Below are positions 4,896 through 15,100 of a DNA stretch of 21,798 nucleotides, piece after piece (position 1 is the stretch's first letter; every line of letters starts with the position of its first letter). Location of the stretch: the IMG/VR virus record IMGVR_UViG_3300025138_000432, positions 1 through 21,798 of that record. One strand, written 5' to 3'. This DNA is from a virus. Under the pieces are notes generated by a model. The model saw only the letters and a list, made by a program, of their open reading frames with translations, did no database searches and had not been told where the DNA came from. A program made the position numbers and the translations under genes.

Positions 4896-5321
4896 ATGTC
4901 AAGATATGACGCTACACAAACTAACGAAAGTACAAGAAGTTCTAAGATTTTTAAAGACTTAAATTTAGACTTTCAACAGAATACTGCAACGAAAGATATT
5001 CAAAAGATAACAGCTGTTGAAGCAGTAAAAAGAAGTGTAAAAAATCTACTCAATACGAATCATTATGAAAAACCCTTTCATCCTGAAATTGGTTCTAATC
5101 TAAGAGGAATGTTGTTTGAGTTAATGAGTCCTCAGATGAATCATGTAATCACAAAACAAATCGAAAACTTAATTAACAATTACGAACCAAGATGTAGATT
5201 AGTTCAAGTACATACACAACCAATGTTTGACAGAAATGGATACTCTGTTCAGATATCGTTTTATGTACAGAACTATCCAGACCCTGTAGTAGTAGAATCC
5301 TTTTTAGAGAGATTGAGATAA
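4896..5321 (+). CDS. 25: Baseplate wedge protein gp25
   Basis: 141 residues (T4 gp25 is about 132). The GPW/gp25 domain occupies the middle and C-terminal part, with the diagnostic KPFHPEIGSNLRGMLFEL segment near residues 59-76 (family form: F-x-P-x-x-G-(S/T)-x-(L/V)-R-x-x-L-F-E). A helix-rich N-terminus (DIQKITAVEAVKRSVKNLL) and a C-terminal strand (YSVQISFYVQN) complete it. In T4, gp25 sits at the inner baseplate with gp6 and gp53 and helps start sheath polymerisation; the fold is shared with the type VI component TssE. A strong ribosome binding site (GGAGAGG) precedes the ATG. The gp6 gene starts 3 bases after its stop, as expected for proteins of one complex. Confidence 0.93.
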   Translation: MSRYDATQTNESTRSSKIFKDLNLDFQQNTATKDIQKITAVEAVKRSVKNLLNTNHYEKPFHPEIGSNLRGMLFELMSPQMNHVITKQIENLINNYEPRCRLVQVHTQPMFDRNGYSVQISFYVQNYPDPVVVESFLERLR

Positions 5322-5324
5322 CCT

Positions 5325-7202
5325 ATGGCAACTAAATTAGAAATTTCAGAATTAGACTTTGATGGTATTAAAAGTAACCTCAAAACATTTTTATCACAAC
5401 AGAACGAATTTACAGACTACGACTTCGAAGGTTCGGGTATGTCAGTACTTCTTGATACACTAGCATATAATACACACTACCTGGCATATAACGCCAATAT
5501 GTTAGCAAACGAAATGTATCTTGATAGTGCAGATTTGCGTTCTAGTGTTGTATCACTTGCAAAACAAGTTGGTTATACACCAACAAGTTGTACAGCCGCA
5601 ACTGCGACAGTTAATGTTCTTGTGAATGACGCTACTGGCGCTTCTCTAACAATGTCAAGAGGAACTAAATTTACAGCAACAATTGATGGACAGTCATACA
5701 ATTTTGTCAACAATGCTGATGTAAGTATTTCGCCAGCCTCTGGTGTTTATCAATTTAGTAATCTAGTTATTACTGAGGGTTCTTATTTAAATTTTAAATA
5801 CACAGCAAACACATCTGATACTGACCAACGATTCATAATACCAAATGATAATGTTGATACAACTACATTGACTGTTAAGGTTCAAGAATCATCTTCAGAC
5901 TCAACAACAAAGACTTATAAATTGGCAGACGGTATTACAGGAGTTGATGACTCATCTGAAGTATACTTTTTACAAGAAGTAGAAGGTGGTCGTTTTGAAG
6001 TCTTCTTTGGCGATGGTGTTATAGGCAAAGCAATTGCTGATGGTAATATTGTTATCTTTGATTACATCAATACAAACAGAGATGCGCCGAACGGTGCTAC
6101 TTCATTTACTCTATCAGGCACAATCGGCGGTTTTACATCTGCAACGGTTACAACAGTCAGTAACGCCTCAGGCGGAACTGGACTTGAATCAATCAATTCA
6201 ATTAAATTTAATGCTCCAAGAGATTATTCTGCACAAGACAGGGCTGTTACTTCTGAAGATTATAAAACACTCGTTAAGAGTTTATATGCAAACGCTCAAT
6301 CAGTTCAAGTTTATGGCGGTGAAGATGCGGCTATTCCTGATTACGGAAAAGTTTATATTTCTATTAAGGCAAAATCTGGCTCAAATCTAACAGTTGCAAC
6401 AAAAGAAAGTTTAGTGTCAAGTCTTAAATCATATGCTGTTGCTTCAGTAACTCCTGTAATTATCGACCCTGAAACAACTTTCATTACACTTACTGTTAAT
6501 TTTAGATATAATTCTGGCGCAACAACAAAAGATGTATCTACACTACAAACAAATGTTCTTACAAAGATTATAGATTACAACAATAACACACTAAATGATT
6601 TCGCTGGCATGTTTAGATACTCACAAATACTTGAAGATATTAATAATGCAGACACATCTATTTTAAGTAATATTACAACTGTAAAGATGTACAAGTTAAT
6701 AACACCAACTCTTAGTTCGGCGTTAAAGTACACTCTTTCTTTTAATAATGCATTGTACAATCCACACTCTGGACACAATATGACAGGCGGCGGTATTATT
6801 TCTTCAACAGGATTTAAAATCAATGATGACGATTCGACTAACGAACATTTCTTAGATGATAATGGTTCAGGTATTTTAAGAGTTTACTATCTAAGTGGTA
6901 CTGCAAGAGTTTACACAGACTCAACTTATGGTACTGTTGATTATGCAACAGGTGAGGCCATTCTTACATCTGCAAATATAACATCTATTTCTAATGTCGA
7001 TGGTGCAACAAGTACAACAATTAGAGTTTTTGCTACACCAAGTTCTAATGATGTTGTACCTGTAAGAAATCAAGTACTATCTATTGACACAGCTAATTCA
7101 ACAATCACTGGCGAAGTTGATGGAATTATAAGTGGTAGTTCGGCTGCAGGAACAACTTATACGACTACAAGTAGTTATTCTAGTGGTGGTTCTACCTACT
7201 AA
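5325..7202 (+). CDS. 6: Baseplate wedge protein gp6
   Basis: 625 residues (T4 gp6 about 660). The N-terminal third carries the gp6/baseplate J-like helical segment: FDGIKSNLKTFLSQQ, DYDFEGSGMSVLLDTLAYNT, then YNANMLANEMYLDSA. A beta-rich middle (about 90-300) follows. The RDYSAQDRAVTSEDYKTLVK segment near 295-315 and the DPETTFITLTVNFRYN stretch are typical of the gp6 C-terminal half. In T4, gp6 dimers form the iris-like inner ring that joins neighbouring wedges and drives the baseplate conformational change. The Ser/Thr/Gly-rich end (about 590-625) looks like an extension beyond the core fold. It follows gp25 by 3 bases; the next gene starts 12 bases after its stop. Confidence 0.9.
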   Translation: MATKLEISELDFDGIKSNLKTFLSQQNEFTDYDFEGSGMSVLLDTLAYNTHYLAYNANMLANEMYLDSADLRSSVVSLAKQVGYTPTSCTAATATVNVLVNDATGASLTMSRGTKFTATIDGQSYNFVNNADVSISPASGVYQFSNLVITEGSYLNFKYTANTSDTDQRFIIPNDNVDTTTLTVKVQESSSDSTTKTYKLADGITGVDDSSEVYFLQEVEGGRFEVFFGDGVIGKAIADGNIVIFDYINTNRDAPNGATSFTLSGTIGGFTSATVTTVSNASGGTGLESINSIKFNAPRDYSAQDRAVTSEDYKTLVKSLYANAQSVQVYGGEDAAIPDYGKVYISIKAKSGSNLTVATKESLVSSLKSYAVASVTPVIIDPETTFITLTVNFRYNSGATTKDVSTLQTNVLTKIIDYNNNTLNDFAGMFRYSQILEDINNADTSILSNITTVKMYKLITPTLSSALKYTLSFNNALYNPHSGHNMTGGGIISSTGFKINDDDSTNEHFLDDNGSGILRVYYLSGTARVYTDSTYGTVDYATGEAILTSANITSISNVDGATSTTIRVFATPSSNDVVPVRNQVLSIDTANSTITGEVDGIISGSSAAGTTYTTTSSYSSGGSTY

Positions 7203-7214
7203 TATAGGATAACA

Positions 7215-10200
7215 ATGGCAACAAAATATAAAACTAATAAGAGAAAAATATCGAGTCTTGTTAAACAACAAGTACCTCAGTTTGTCTTAGAGGAACACCC
7301 AAAATTTACTGAGTTTCTTTCGTCTTACTTCCTTTTCATGGAATCTGCGGAGTTAAATTTAGACGAAATTAGTGAAACTGATAATATTCTTTTAGAAACT
7401 GAGGGAGTAGCTAACAGTTATGTATTACTTGACCAAACTGATAATTTTGGTTTAGACGCTGGTGGCCAAGTTATCAACGAGTCAACTGAATTTAGTGGTT
7501 CTTTTGAAAAAAACGAAGTTATTACAGGCGCAACATCTGGTGCTACATCTACAGTTCTTGCAGAAGATTTAGTTAATAATTCTCGACTGTTTGTTTCAGC
7601 CAATAACTTGTGGATTACAGGAGAAACTGTAACTGGCGGTACATCTGGCGCAACTGCAAAAGTTAACAAGTACCGTGCAAACCCTGTAGAGAATCTTCAA
7701 CAACTTTTAAACTACTCTGACCCAGACCACACGATAAGTGATTTCTTAACTCAGATGAAAGAGGAGTTTCTTAATTCAATTCCTAAAGACACACACGAAA
7801 GTGTAGATACAAGAAAATTAATTAAAAATATTAAGTCTTTATATCGTTCAAAAGGAACAGTAAAGGCTAACAAGACATTTTTTAGATTATTATTTAATGA
7901 AGACTCTGAAGTTTATAGACCAACAGACGACATGTTACGATTGTCTGATGGAAAATGGTCTACAATAAACTTTATTCGTTGTACACAGACAACAGAACAA
8001 CAATTAAATGATAGTATTCTTTTAGTTGGTCAAACAATAACACAAGCAAATAATCCTCTTGATGATGATATTTCAGAAGCAACTGCAATTGTAGAAAGAG
8101 TTACTAAGTTTCAACAAGGTAGTGTTGAGATAATTGAAGTAGAAATTAATCCTGAAACATCAGTCGGAACTTTTGTTAATGGTGAATTGTTAACAGGTAT
8201 AAGCAATGAAGATTCTGATGTCATTGTTAAGATGGTAATAAGTCAGGCAATTTCAGATACCACAATCACTAATGACGGAAGTACAATGACCGTTGGTGAT
8301 GAGGCAACTTTGACTAACGGTTCAGAAGACACCACTGGTGCCGGCGGAAGAATACAGGTACTAGATATTTCTGGTGCCGGTGTAGATAGTGTTATTGTTG
8401 ATACGGCCGGAACTGACTATGAAGAATCTGACATTTTAACATTTAGTTCAGGAACTGCTGAGGCGAAAATTTCTATTGTTGGTGGCGGATTTGCCCCCGA
8501 AACAGGAAATATTGATATTCATGTAGAATTAGAATCTGGAACTATTACTGGTGGAGGTTCAGGTGATTTATCATTAGAAACTCATGGCGATGGCACAGAA
8601 GGTAAATTTTTAGATTCGTCTTCGTATATGTATGACAATGAAGTTAAGATAGAATTAGAAAATGAAGTAGGACATATGTTGTCTGAAGAAGATGGCGGTA
8701 CTCAAACTGCTGAAAGATTTTACATTGTCCATCAAGAACATGAACCAGAACAGCCTTCTAATTTTGAAGAAGACGACCGAATTGGACTAGAATCAAAAAC
8801 AACAGTTGCTGATGGTTATCTTGGTAGTGCAATAGTTCAAGAAAACCAGACAATCGAGCAGTTCGAGTTTACATTAGAAAAAAGCACTATAACTGGTGCT
8901 GGTGGTACTATAGCATTAGAGAATGAAGTTGGTAATTTAGTTAATGAGGTCCAAAATATAGATACTGGTGACATAACTGATATAAGAATGATTGCAAGTG
9001 GTTCTGGTTATACAACTTTACCGACTGCAACGATTACTACTGGTAATAGATTTATAAGTTTAGAAACAGAAACTAATTTACAACGACTAGCAGGTATTCA
9101 ACTAGAACAAGGCCTTGGACTTATACAACTTCAACAATCAGAGCATCATATAATAGATGAACAAAATTCAACTGTTGCTCTTGAGGGCGGTGGTACTGGT
9201 GCTGGTCGAATTGAATTCGAAGACGGCGGAACAATACTATCAGAAACATTCACTGGTGAGAGTACTACTATTATACCATTTGGCGATGATATTGGTCGTG
9301 CAACATCATTACTTATTTCTGAGCATGGAATTAATTACACACAGGCTCCAACACTTTCATTCCCTCATTATGCCGTTATTAAAACAGTTTCAGGCGCTAT
9401 TACAGAAGATGAAACATTTACATCTAATATTAGTGGTGCAACAGGAACAGTTATTGACTTTACGGCACCTCTTTTAAAATATACTGCAACAACAAGCTCA
9501 CTAGAAATTAAAGATACAATTACTTTCTCAGGCGGAAGTACTGCTGTTGTGGCAAAATCTGACCCACTCACCGGCACAGGAGCAATTAATACAAATATTC
9601 AGACTGTTGGTAAATATGTTAATCAAGACGGATTCCTTAATGAATCTTCTAAAAAGATTCAAGATAGTCTATACTATCAAGATTATTCTTATGTTGTAAA
9701 AGTATCAGAAAGTATTAACAAGTGGAGAGATGCACTTAAACGAGCAATTCATCCAACTGGCTTCTATGTAACTGGCGAAGTTAATATCGCAACCGTATTA
9801 AATGGTCAAGTGAAACAACCTGTTGGTGCAACATTAAGTCGTGGACTATTCTCTGGTACTTCAGACAGTCCAATCTACATGAGATTAAATACTCTATTTA
9901 ATAGAATCTTCGGTAGAAGAACAGGCGTTGGATTCCATTCTATGAGTAACGGTATCGAATTAGATGGCAAAACTAAACGAACTCGAGCAGCTGCAAATGC
10001 TGGATATGCTCTCGCCGTTCATAATGACTATAGAGCGCCGTATACAGCAGGTGAGAAAGATGTAAATCTATCACCTGAAACAACAATTGAATTAGAACAA
10101 AGAAACAGAAATAGTTTCTATGATTTAAGACCGGTCATAATTCAAGATAACCTTATCTATGAAAGCGCAACAAGTGCCGACCAGATAGAGTTAGAAAACG

Positions 10201-10592
10201 AAGTTGGAAATCTAGTTGTTAATTTTAGAAACGAAGGCTATACAGTTCGTGATGTAGAAGTGAGAAACGGTTTCGCATACGGCGGACCGAGAGTAAAGAA
10301 TTTAAGTGACCGTGCATTTACAACCTTCTCGGCGAATAATGCAATCACTTTAGAGGGCGGCGCTGGCGACGGAGAAATAATGTTAGAAAATGAATCTGGT
10401 GTTTTACAACATCCACAATCAGATTCTTGGTCTACAACAATAGCGGATTGGAACACATTACGCTTCTCAGGCACACTAAATAGTAATGTAGATGGCGAAA
10501 CAATGAGATTGTCAGACATCAACGGAACAAAATCAAGTCAGAACCACAGAATCAACTTCGCTTTTCCTACTGAGGTAACGAAAAGCGCTTAG
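7215..10592 (+). CDS. Large virion structural protein in the gp7 position
   Basis: 1,125 residues, placed between gp6 and gp8 where T4 has gp7 (about 1,030), though I see no clear gp7 sequence match. Conserved marine T4-like segments: residues 1-50 (SSLVKQQVPQFVLEEHPKF); 156-250, with LYRSKGTVKANKTFFRLLFN and the LRLSDGKW motif (residues 241-248); and about 822-860 (VSESINKWRDALKRAIHPTG). These flanks are probably the assembly core. Between and after them lie inserted modules: TGATSGAT (near 103) and TGGTSGAT (near 139), SGATGTV (about 740), and LENEVG repeats at about 479, 566 and 991 with LENESG near 1055. Good ribosome binding site (AGGA, 5 bases). A structural baseplate wedge role is likely by position; homology to gp7 is unproven. 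Confidence 0.75.
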   Translation: MATKYKTNKRKISSLVKQQVPQFVLEEHPKFTEFLSSYFLFMESAELNLDEISETDNILLETEGVANSYVLLDQTDNFGLDAGGQVINESTEFSGSFEKNEVITGATSGATSTVLAEDLVNNSRLFVSANNLWITGETVTGGTSGATAKVNKYRANPVENLQQLLNYSDPDHTISDFLTQMKEEFLNSIPKDTHESVDTRKLIKNIKSLYRSKGTVKANKTFFRLLFNEDSEVYRPTDDMLRLSDGKWSTINFIRCTQTTEQQLNDSILLVGQTITQANNPLDDDISEATAIVERVTKFQQGSVEIIEVEINPETSVGTFVNGELLTGISNEDSDVIVKMVISQAISDTTITNDGSTMTVGDEATLTNGSEDTTGAGGRIQVLDISGAGVDSVIVDTAGTDYEESDILTFSSGTAEAKISIVGGGFAPETGNIDIHVELESGTITGGGSGDLSLETHGDGTEGKFLDSSSYMYDNEVKIELENEVGHMLSEEDGGTQTAERFYIVHQEHEPEQPSNFEEDDRIGLESKTTVADGYLGSAIVQENQTIEQFEFTLEKSTITGAGGTIALENEVGNLVNEVQNIDTGDITDIRMIASGSGYTTLPTATITTGNRFISLETETNLQRLAGIQLEQGLGLIQLQQSEHHIIDEQNSTVALEGGGTGAGRIEFEDGGTILSETFTGESTTIIPFGDDIGRATSLLISEHGINYTQAPTLSFPHYAVIKTVSGAITEDETFTSNISGATGTVIDFTAPLLKYTATTSSLEIKDTITFSGGSTAVVAKSDPLTGTGAINTNIQTVGKYVNQDGFLNESSKKIQDSLYYQDYSYVVKVSESINKWRDALKRAIHPTGFYVTGEVNIATVLNGQVKQPVGATLSRGLFSGTSDSPIYMRLNTLFNRIFGRRTGVGFHSMSNGIELDGKTKRTRAAANAGYALAVHNDYRAPYTAGEKDVNLSPETTIELEQRNRNSFYDLRPVIIQDNLIYESATSADQIELENEVGNLVVNFRNEGYTVRDVEVRNGFAYGGPRVKNLSDRAFTTFSANNAITLEGGAGDGEIMLENESGVLQHPQSDSWSTTIADWNTLRFSGTLNSNVDGETMRLSDINGTKSSQNHRINFAFPTEVTKSA

Positions 10593-10600
10593 TAAACCAT

Positions 10601-10608
10601 TATAAATA
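10601..10608 (+). promoter_or_regulatory. T4-type late promoter (TATAAATA)
   Basis: Exact TATAAATA in the 54-base gap before the gp8 gene. The predicted start near 10614 leaves room for the AGGA ribosome binding site before the ATG at 10647. Confidence 0.7.
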
Positions 10609-10646
10609 GATATAAAGAACACTAATTCTAGTACAGGACAAAAACT

Positions 10647-12104
10647 ATGGCAGCCATAATCACTAATAAATTCAGAATAAACAATGCAGAGCAATTCTTC
10701 GAATCATTTTCGGAAACGGCCTCTGAAACATATTATTTATTTATAGGAAGAGCACACTCTTGGGCATCAGATGTTGATGTACAAGGAAACACAATCGCAG
10801 AAGGAACAGATGCTTCGCCCCCAACACCAAATGATGATGTAACATCAGAGTTCTATAACTGGGACGATATGTTAGGTGCAAAACTTATTGCAGCTGCTGA
10901 TGTATCTTATGTAATTCCAAGAAGAAACTGGACGACAGGCACAACTTACGATATGTACGAACACAATATTGGTTCAGGAAACGCTGCGGCGAGTGGTGCT
11001 ACTAATCTTTTTGATTCTAGCTTTGTTGTAATGAATAGTTCATATGCAGTTTACAAAGTTATCGAGAATGATGGTGCAACAGCGTCAACAGTAGAACCAA
11101 CTTCTACATCAAACTCAATCTTTGCTACATCTGACGGATATCGTTGGAAGTATATGTACTCGTTAACATCTGCTGAAACTCTTAACTTTATGTCAACAGA
11201 CTTCATTCATGCTTCAACAGACTCTACTGTATCAGCTGCTGCCGTTGATGGTGCATTAGATACTGCATTAGTTGTTGCTGGTGGTTCAAGTTATAATACT
11301 TCTTCGGGTTCTACAATTTCTGCAATCCCAATTCGAGGCGATGGTTCATCTGGTGTTGCTTCAGTCGTAATTACTTCTGGTGCTGTAGCGTCATGTTCTA
11401 TCACAACTGCTGGAACAGGATACACTTATGCATATATTCGTAGTGAAGATATTATTGCTGCTACAAACGCCGGCGGCGCTGGTTCTGGTGCAAACATTAA
11501 TGTAATCATTGGCCCTAAGGGTGGTCACGGTTCAAACGTACTAAAAGAATTAGGTGCTTTCTATGTGATGATGAATAAATCACTTGTTGGTATCGAAGGC
11601 ACATCTGACATTGGTGTAACAAATGACTTCAGAAGAATTGGTCTTATGAGAAACCCAACTAACTTTGGAACATCTACAGTTGCAAGTGCAGACACTAGAC
11701 GACAAATCTATGCTGCTCTATTTTCATCTGTATCAGGAACATTTGTTGCTGACGAAGAAATCAATCAAGCATCCACTGGTGCTGTTGGTAAAGTAGTTGA
11801 ATATGATGCAACAAACAAGTTACTGTATTGGGTTCAAACAAGATTCCCAGATGTTGGAACAGACACGGATGGTAACGCAACTGCATTTAGTGGTGAAAAC
11901 GCAATCACAGGACAAACATCAAGTGCTGCTGCGACACCATTAGTAGCTAGTTCTGCTACAACAAACGGCGTAACGATTGCTTCTGGTTATTCAACACCAG
12001 AACTTACAGCTGACTCAGGAGATATAATCTATGTTGAAGAAAGAAGTCCTATCACAAGGGCGTCTGACCAAACAGAAAATATTAAACTAATTATAGAATT
12101 TTAA
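10647..12104 (+). CDS. 8: Baseplate wedge protein gp8
   Basis: 485 residues against about 334 in T4. Matches to T4 gp8, from memory, run along the chain: an N-terminal I-x-(T/S)-(N/S)-KFR segment, IGRAHSWAS (like FGRSEPWSS), VIPRRNW at 89-95 (T4 VIPRRDW), DGYRWKYMY near 163-171 (T4 DGYVWEYLF), and a C-terminal ERSPITRASDQTENIKLIIEF-like end (T4 ENRPPI...DQTEEINILFTF). In T4 a gp8 dimer joins gp7, gp10 and gp6 in the wedge. The extra length lies mostly in Ala/Ser/Gly/Thr-rich inserts at about 190-280 and 360-455. The latter contains STGAVGKVVEYD, a relative of the modules in the neighbouring proteins. It has its own late promoter and an AGGA site. Confidence 0.9.
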   Translation: MAAIITNKFRINNAEQFFESFSETASETYYLFIGRAHSWASDVDVQGNTIAEGTDASPPTPNDDVTSEFYNWDDMLGAKLIAAADVSYVIPRRNWTTGTTYDMYEHNIGSGNAAASGATNLFDSSFVVMNSSYAVYKVIENDGATASTVEPTSTSNSIFATSDGYRWKYMYSLTSAETLNFMSTDFIHASTDSTVSAAAVDGALDTALVVAGGSSYNTSSGSTISAIPIRGDGSSGVASVVITSGAVASCSITTAGTGYTYAYIRSEDIIAATNAGGAGSGANINVIIGPKGGHGSNVLKELGAFYVMMNKSLVGIEGTSDIGVTNDFRRIGLMRNPTNFGTSTVASADTRRQIYAALFSSVSGTFVADEEINQASTGAVGKVVEYDATNKLLYWVQTRFPDVGTDTDGNATAFSGENAITGQTSSAAATPLVASSATTNGVTIASGYSTPELTADSGDIIYVEERSPITRASDQTENIKLIIEF

Positions 12105-12118
12105 AATAAAGGAACGCC

Positions 12119-15100
12119 ATGCCATCTAAAACTGATTTTAATGTTAGTCCTTATTATGACGATTACACGGACTCTAAAAAGTTTCATAGAGTCATGTATC
12201 GACCAGCGTATGCTGTTCAAGCAAGGGAACTAACAACACAACAATCTATAACTCAAAATCAAATTGAGAAAATGAGTGATTCCATGTTTAAACATGGTGC
12301 AATGGTTGTCGCTGGAAATGCAACCTACGACTTAAATTATTATGCAGTTAAACTCACTTCATTTACTGGAACATTATCTCTATATAAAGGTAACACACTA
12401 ACAGGCGGAACATCTGGTGTTGTTGCTGATGTTATTGAAGTTAGTGCTACAGACGGTACTGACCCCGACACACTATTTGTAAAGTATAGAAACTCAGGTA
12501 CAGACAATGTTAGTACTAAGTTCACAGAAGGCGAAACAGTAACAAGTGGTCAAACTGCGGCCTCTACTGCTGTTGTTTCTGCTTGTGCGACTGGTTCACG
12601 AGCAACTATTGATGCTGGCACTTACTACATAAATGGTTTCTTTGTCAATGTAGATGAACAAGCTATTACTTTAGACAAATATACAAATGCTCCAGACTAT
12701 CGTGTTGGTTTAACTATTGTTGAAAATTTCATAACATCAACAGATGACACAACTCTATTAGATAACGCAACAGGTTCTTCAAATGCAAATGCTACTGGCG
12801 CCCACAGATTTAAAATTGATTTAACATTAACAAAGTTATCATTAGAGTCAACTGCGGATGCAAGTTTTGTTGAATTGTTTAGATTAAGTAATGGTAACTT
12901 ACAAAGTAAAGCTACAAATGATATTTCAACAAAACTTGAAGAAACACTTGCAAGACGAACTTTTGATGAAAGTGGAGATTATGCTGTAAGACAATTTGAA
13001 TTAGATATAAGAGAACATCTAATTTCTGGCAGTAATCGTGGAATCAATGCTGCTGGTGCAACTTCAAGAGATGGTAATGTTGCTGATGAAGCTAAATTAG
13101 CATTTGGTTTTTCACAAGGCAAGGCATATGTTAAGGGTTTTGAGATTGCTAAAATTGGAACAACATATGTTGATGTAGACAAGGCAAGAGATTTTGATAC
13201 AACTTCTGGTATTACTACAAGATTTAATGTTGGTTCTTTTCTTAATGTCGAAAATGTCTTTGGTTCACCAGACATTGGATTTGTATCTGGCGAAGTAGAA
13301 AACTATAAGACGCTTCGATTAGTGTCTGAAGCAATGCCAACAAGAGGTACTGCATTTGCTACTGGACTTGCATTTGTCTATGACATTGGTCGTGCAAAAA
13401 CTAGAGCATTCGAATACAACTCTGGAAGCGCCGCCTCTGTAGACTCTGGAACAACAACTGCATTATCAAATTCAGCAACAACAGGAACAATATTTAAACA
13501 CTTTCTATTTGATATAGAAATGTTTGCTCATTTAAATGTTAAAGGTTCTATGTCAGGTGCATTAACAACTGGCGACATATTAACTGGTGGCACTTCGGGT
13601 GCGACTGGTATAATTGAAAGTATCTCGACTGCTGCTTCGGGAACAATCACAGGCGTATCTCAGTCTGATATTGGCGTAGTAACTTGCTCTGGCGGCCACT
13701 CATTTACAGAAGGTCAACAAGTTCTTATTGCTGGCGTTAGCGGAATGACAGACTTAAACGGCGAATACTATACAGTAAAGAATCCAAGTGCAACAACTTT
13801 TGAATTGTTTCAACCACAAGCCTCTGCAAGTACTGTACCTACAGCCGTAAACACTAGTGGGTTTGGGACATGGACATCTGGTGGTACAGCAGTACACACA
13901 GTTATTATATTAAACAATGTCAAAGGCGAATTTGCTGATGGCGAAGCAATTACGGCCCCAACTAATTCAAGAAGTGGTGTTGTTCAATTTACTGCTTTTG
14001 GTTGTTTAGGATTTGGCCAGAAAGAATTTAATCAAACTAAAGGCGTATCAATGGCGGGTAGTCCAACATATACCGCTAGCGCTTCTTTAGATTCTACATT
14101 CGGTGCCAATGTAACATTAACAGGAACAATTTCAACGACTGAAGGGTCGGTATCAGGAGGCAAATTACTCTTAAACGGTACAAACGGTTCTTCTGCAAAT
14201 GCTGGAGATGATATTATCCTTGAAGATAATTCTGGCGATACAATAGGCCTAGAAGCCAACGCAGCTGATACAGTATTCGGTTCTGGAACTCGTTTCTTAA
14301 CAGAATTAAAGATTGGCGACCAAATTACATTTACGGATAATGATAACAACACAGTTACTAGAGTAATCGAAAGCATTGTGTCTAATACACAAGCAGAAAT
14401 GTCTGCTGGATTAGGCGGCACTTCTGCAACAACAAAAAGTTTCATTAGACAAAGAGCGAAACTACAAGATGCTGATAAGAATATTGCTGTATCAAAATTA
14501 CCTTATGATGTAGTTAAAACACTATTGACAGCAGATAATGATTCTGTAAGTGATACAAGTTTCAAGATAAGACGACAGTTTGTTGCAACACTTTCAAGTT
14601 CTGGTACTGCAACACTAACTGCTGGTACAAACGAAATATTTAGTGCGTTCTCAGAAAATGATGTTACTGTTTCTATCATGGCAACAGGTTCTGGTGGTAC
14701 AGGTGCTGTTGGTGATATTTTATCACCGTCAACTGCTAATGACTACACACTTGGTGGTTCTCCAACAGGCAAAACTTTAGCATTTAATTTTGGTAGTGGT
14801 TACAACGGACATAAGATTAAAGTTATTGCGACAATTTCTGCTTCAGTTGTTGGTGCAAAAACAAAAACACAAACAACAGATAATTTATTAACTGTTGATA
14901 CCGAAGCACTTGCTGCTACAGCAACAACAATTAGTCTTGGTAAGGCAGATATAACTAAACTTACTAGTGTTCACATGGCTGCAGACTTTAGTACGGCTGC
15001 AACAACCGCTGATACAGATATTACAGATAGATTCGACTTAGACACTGGTCAAAGAGATAACTTCTATGATATTGGCCGTATAGTTAGAAAAACTAACAAA

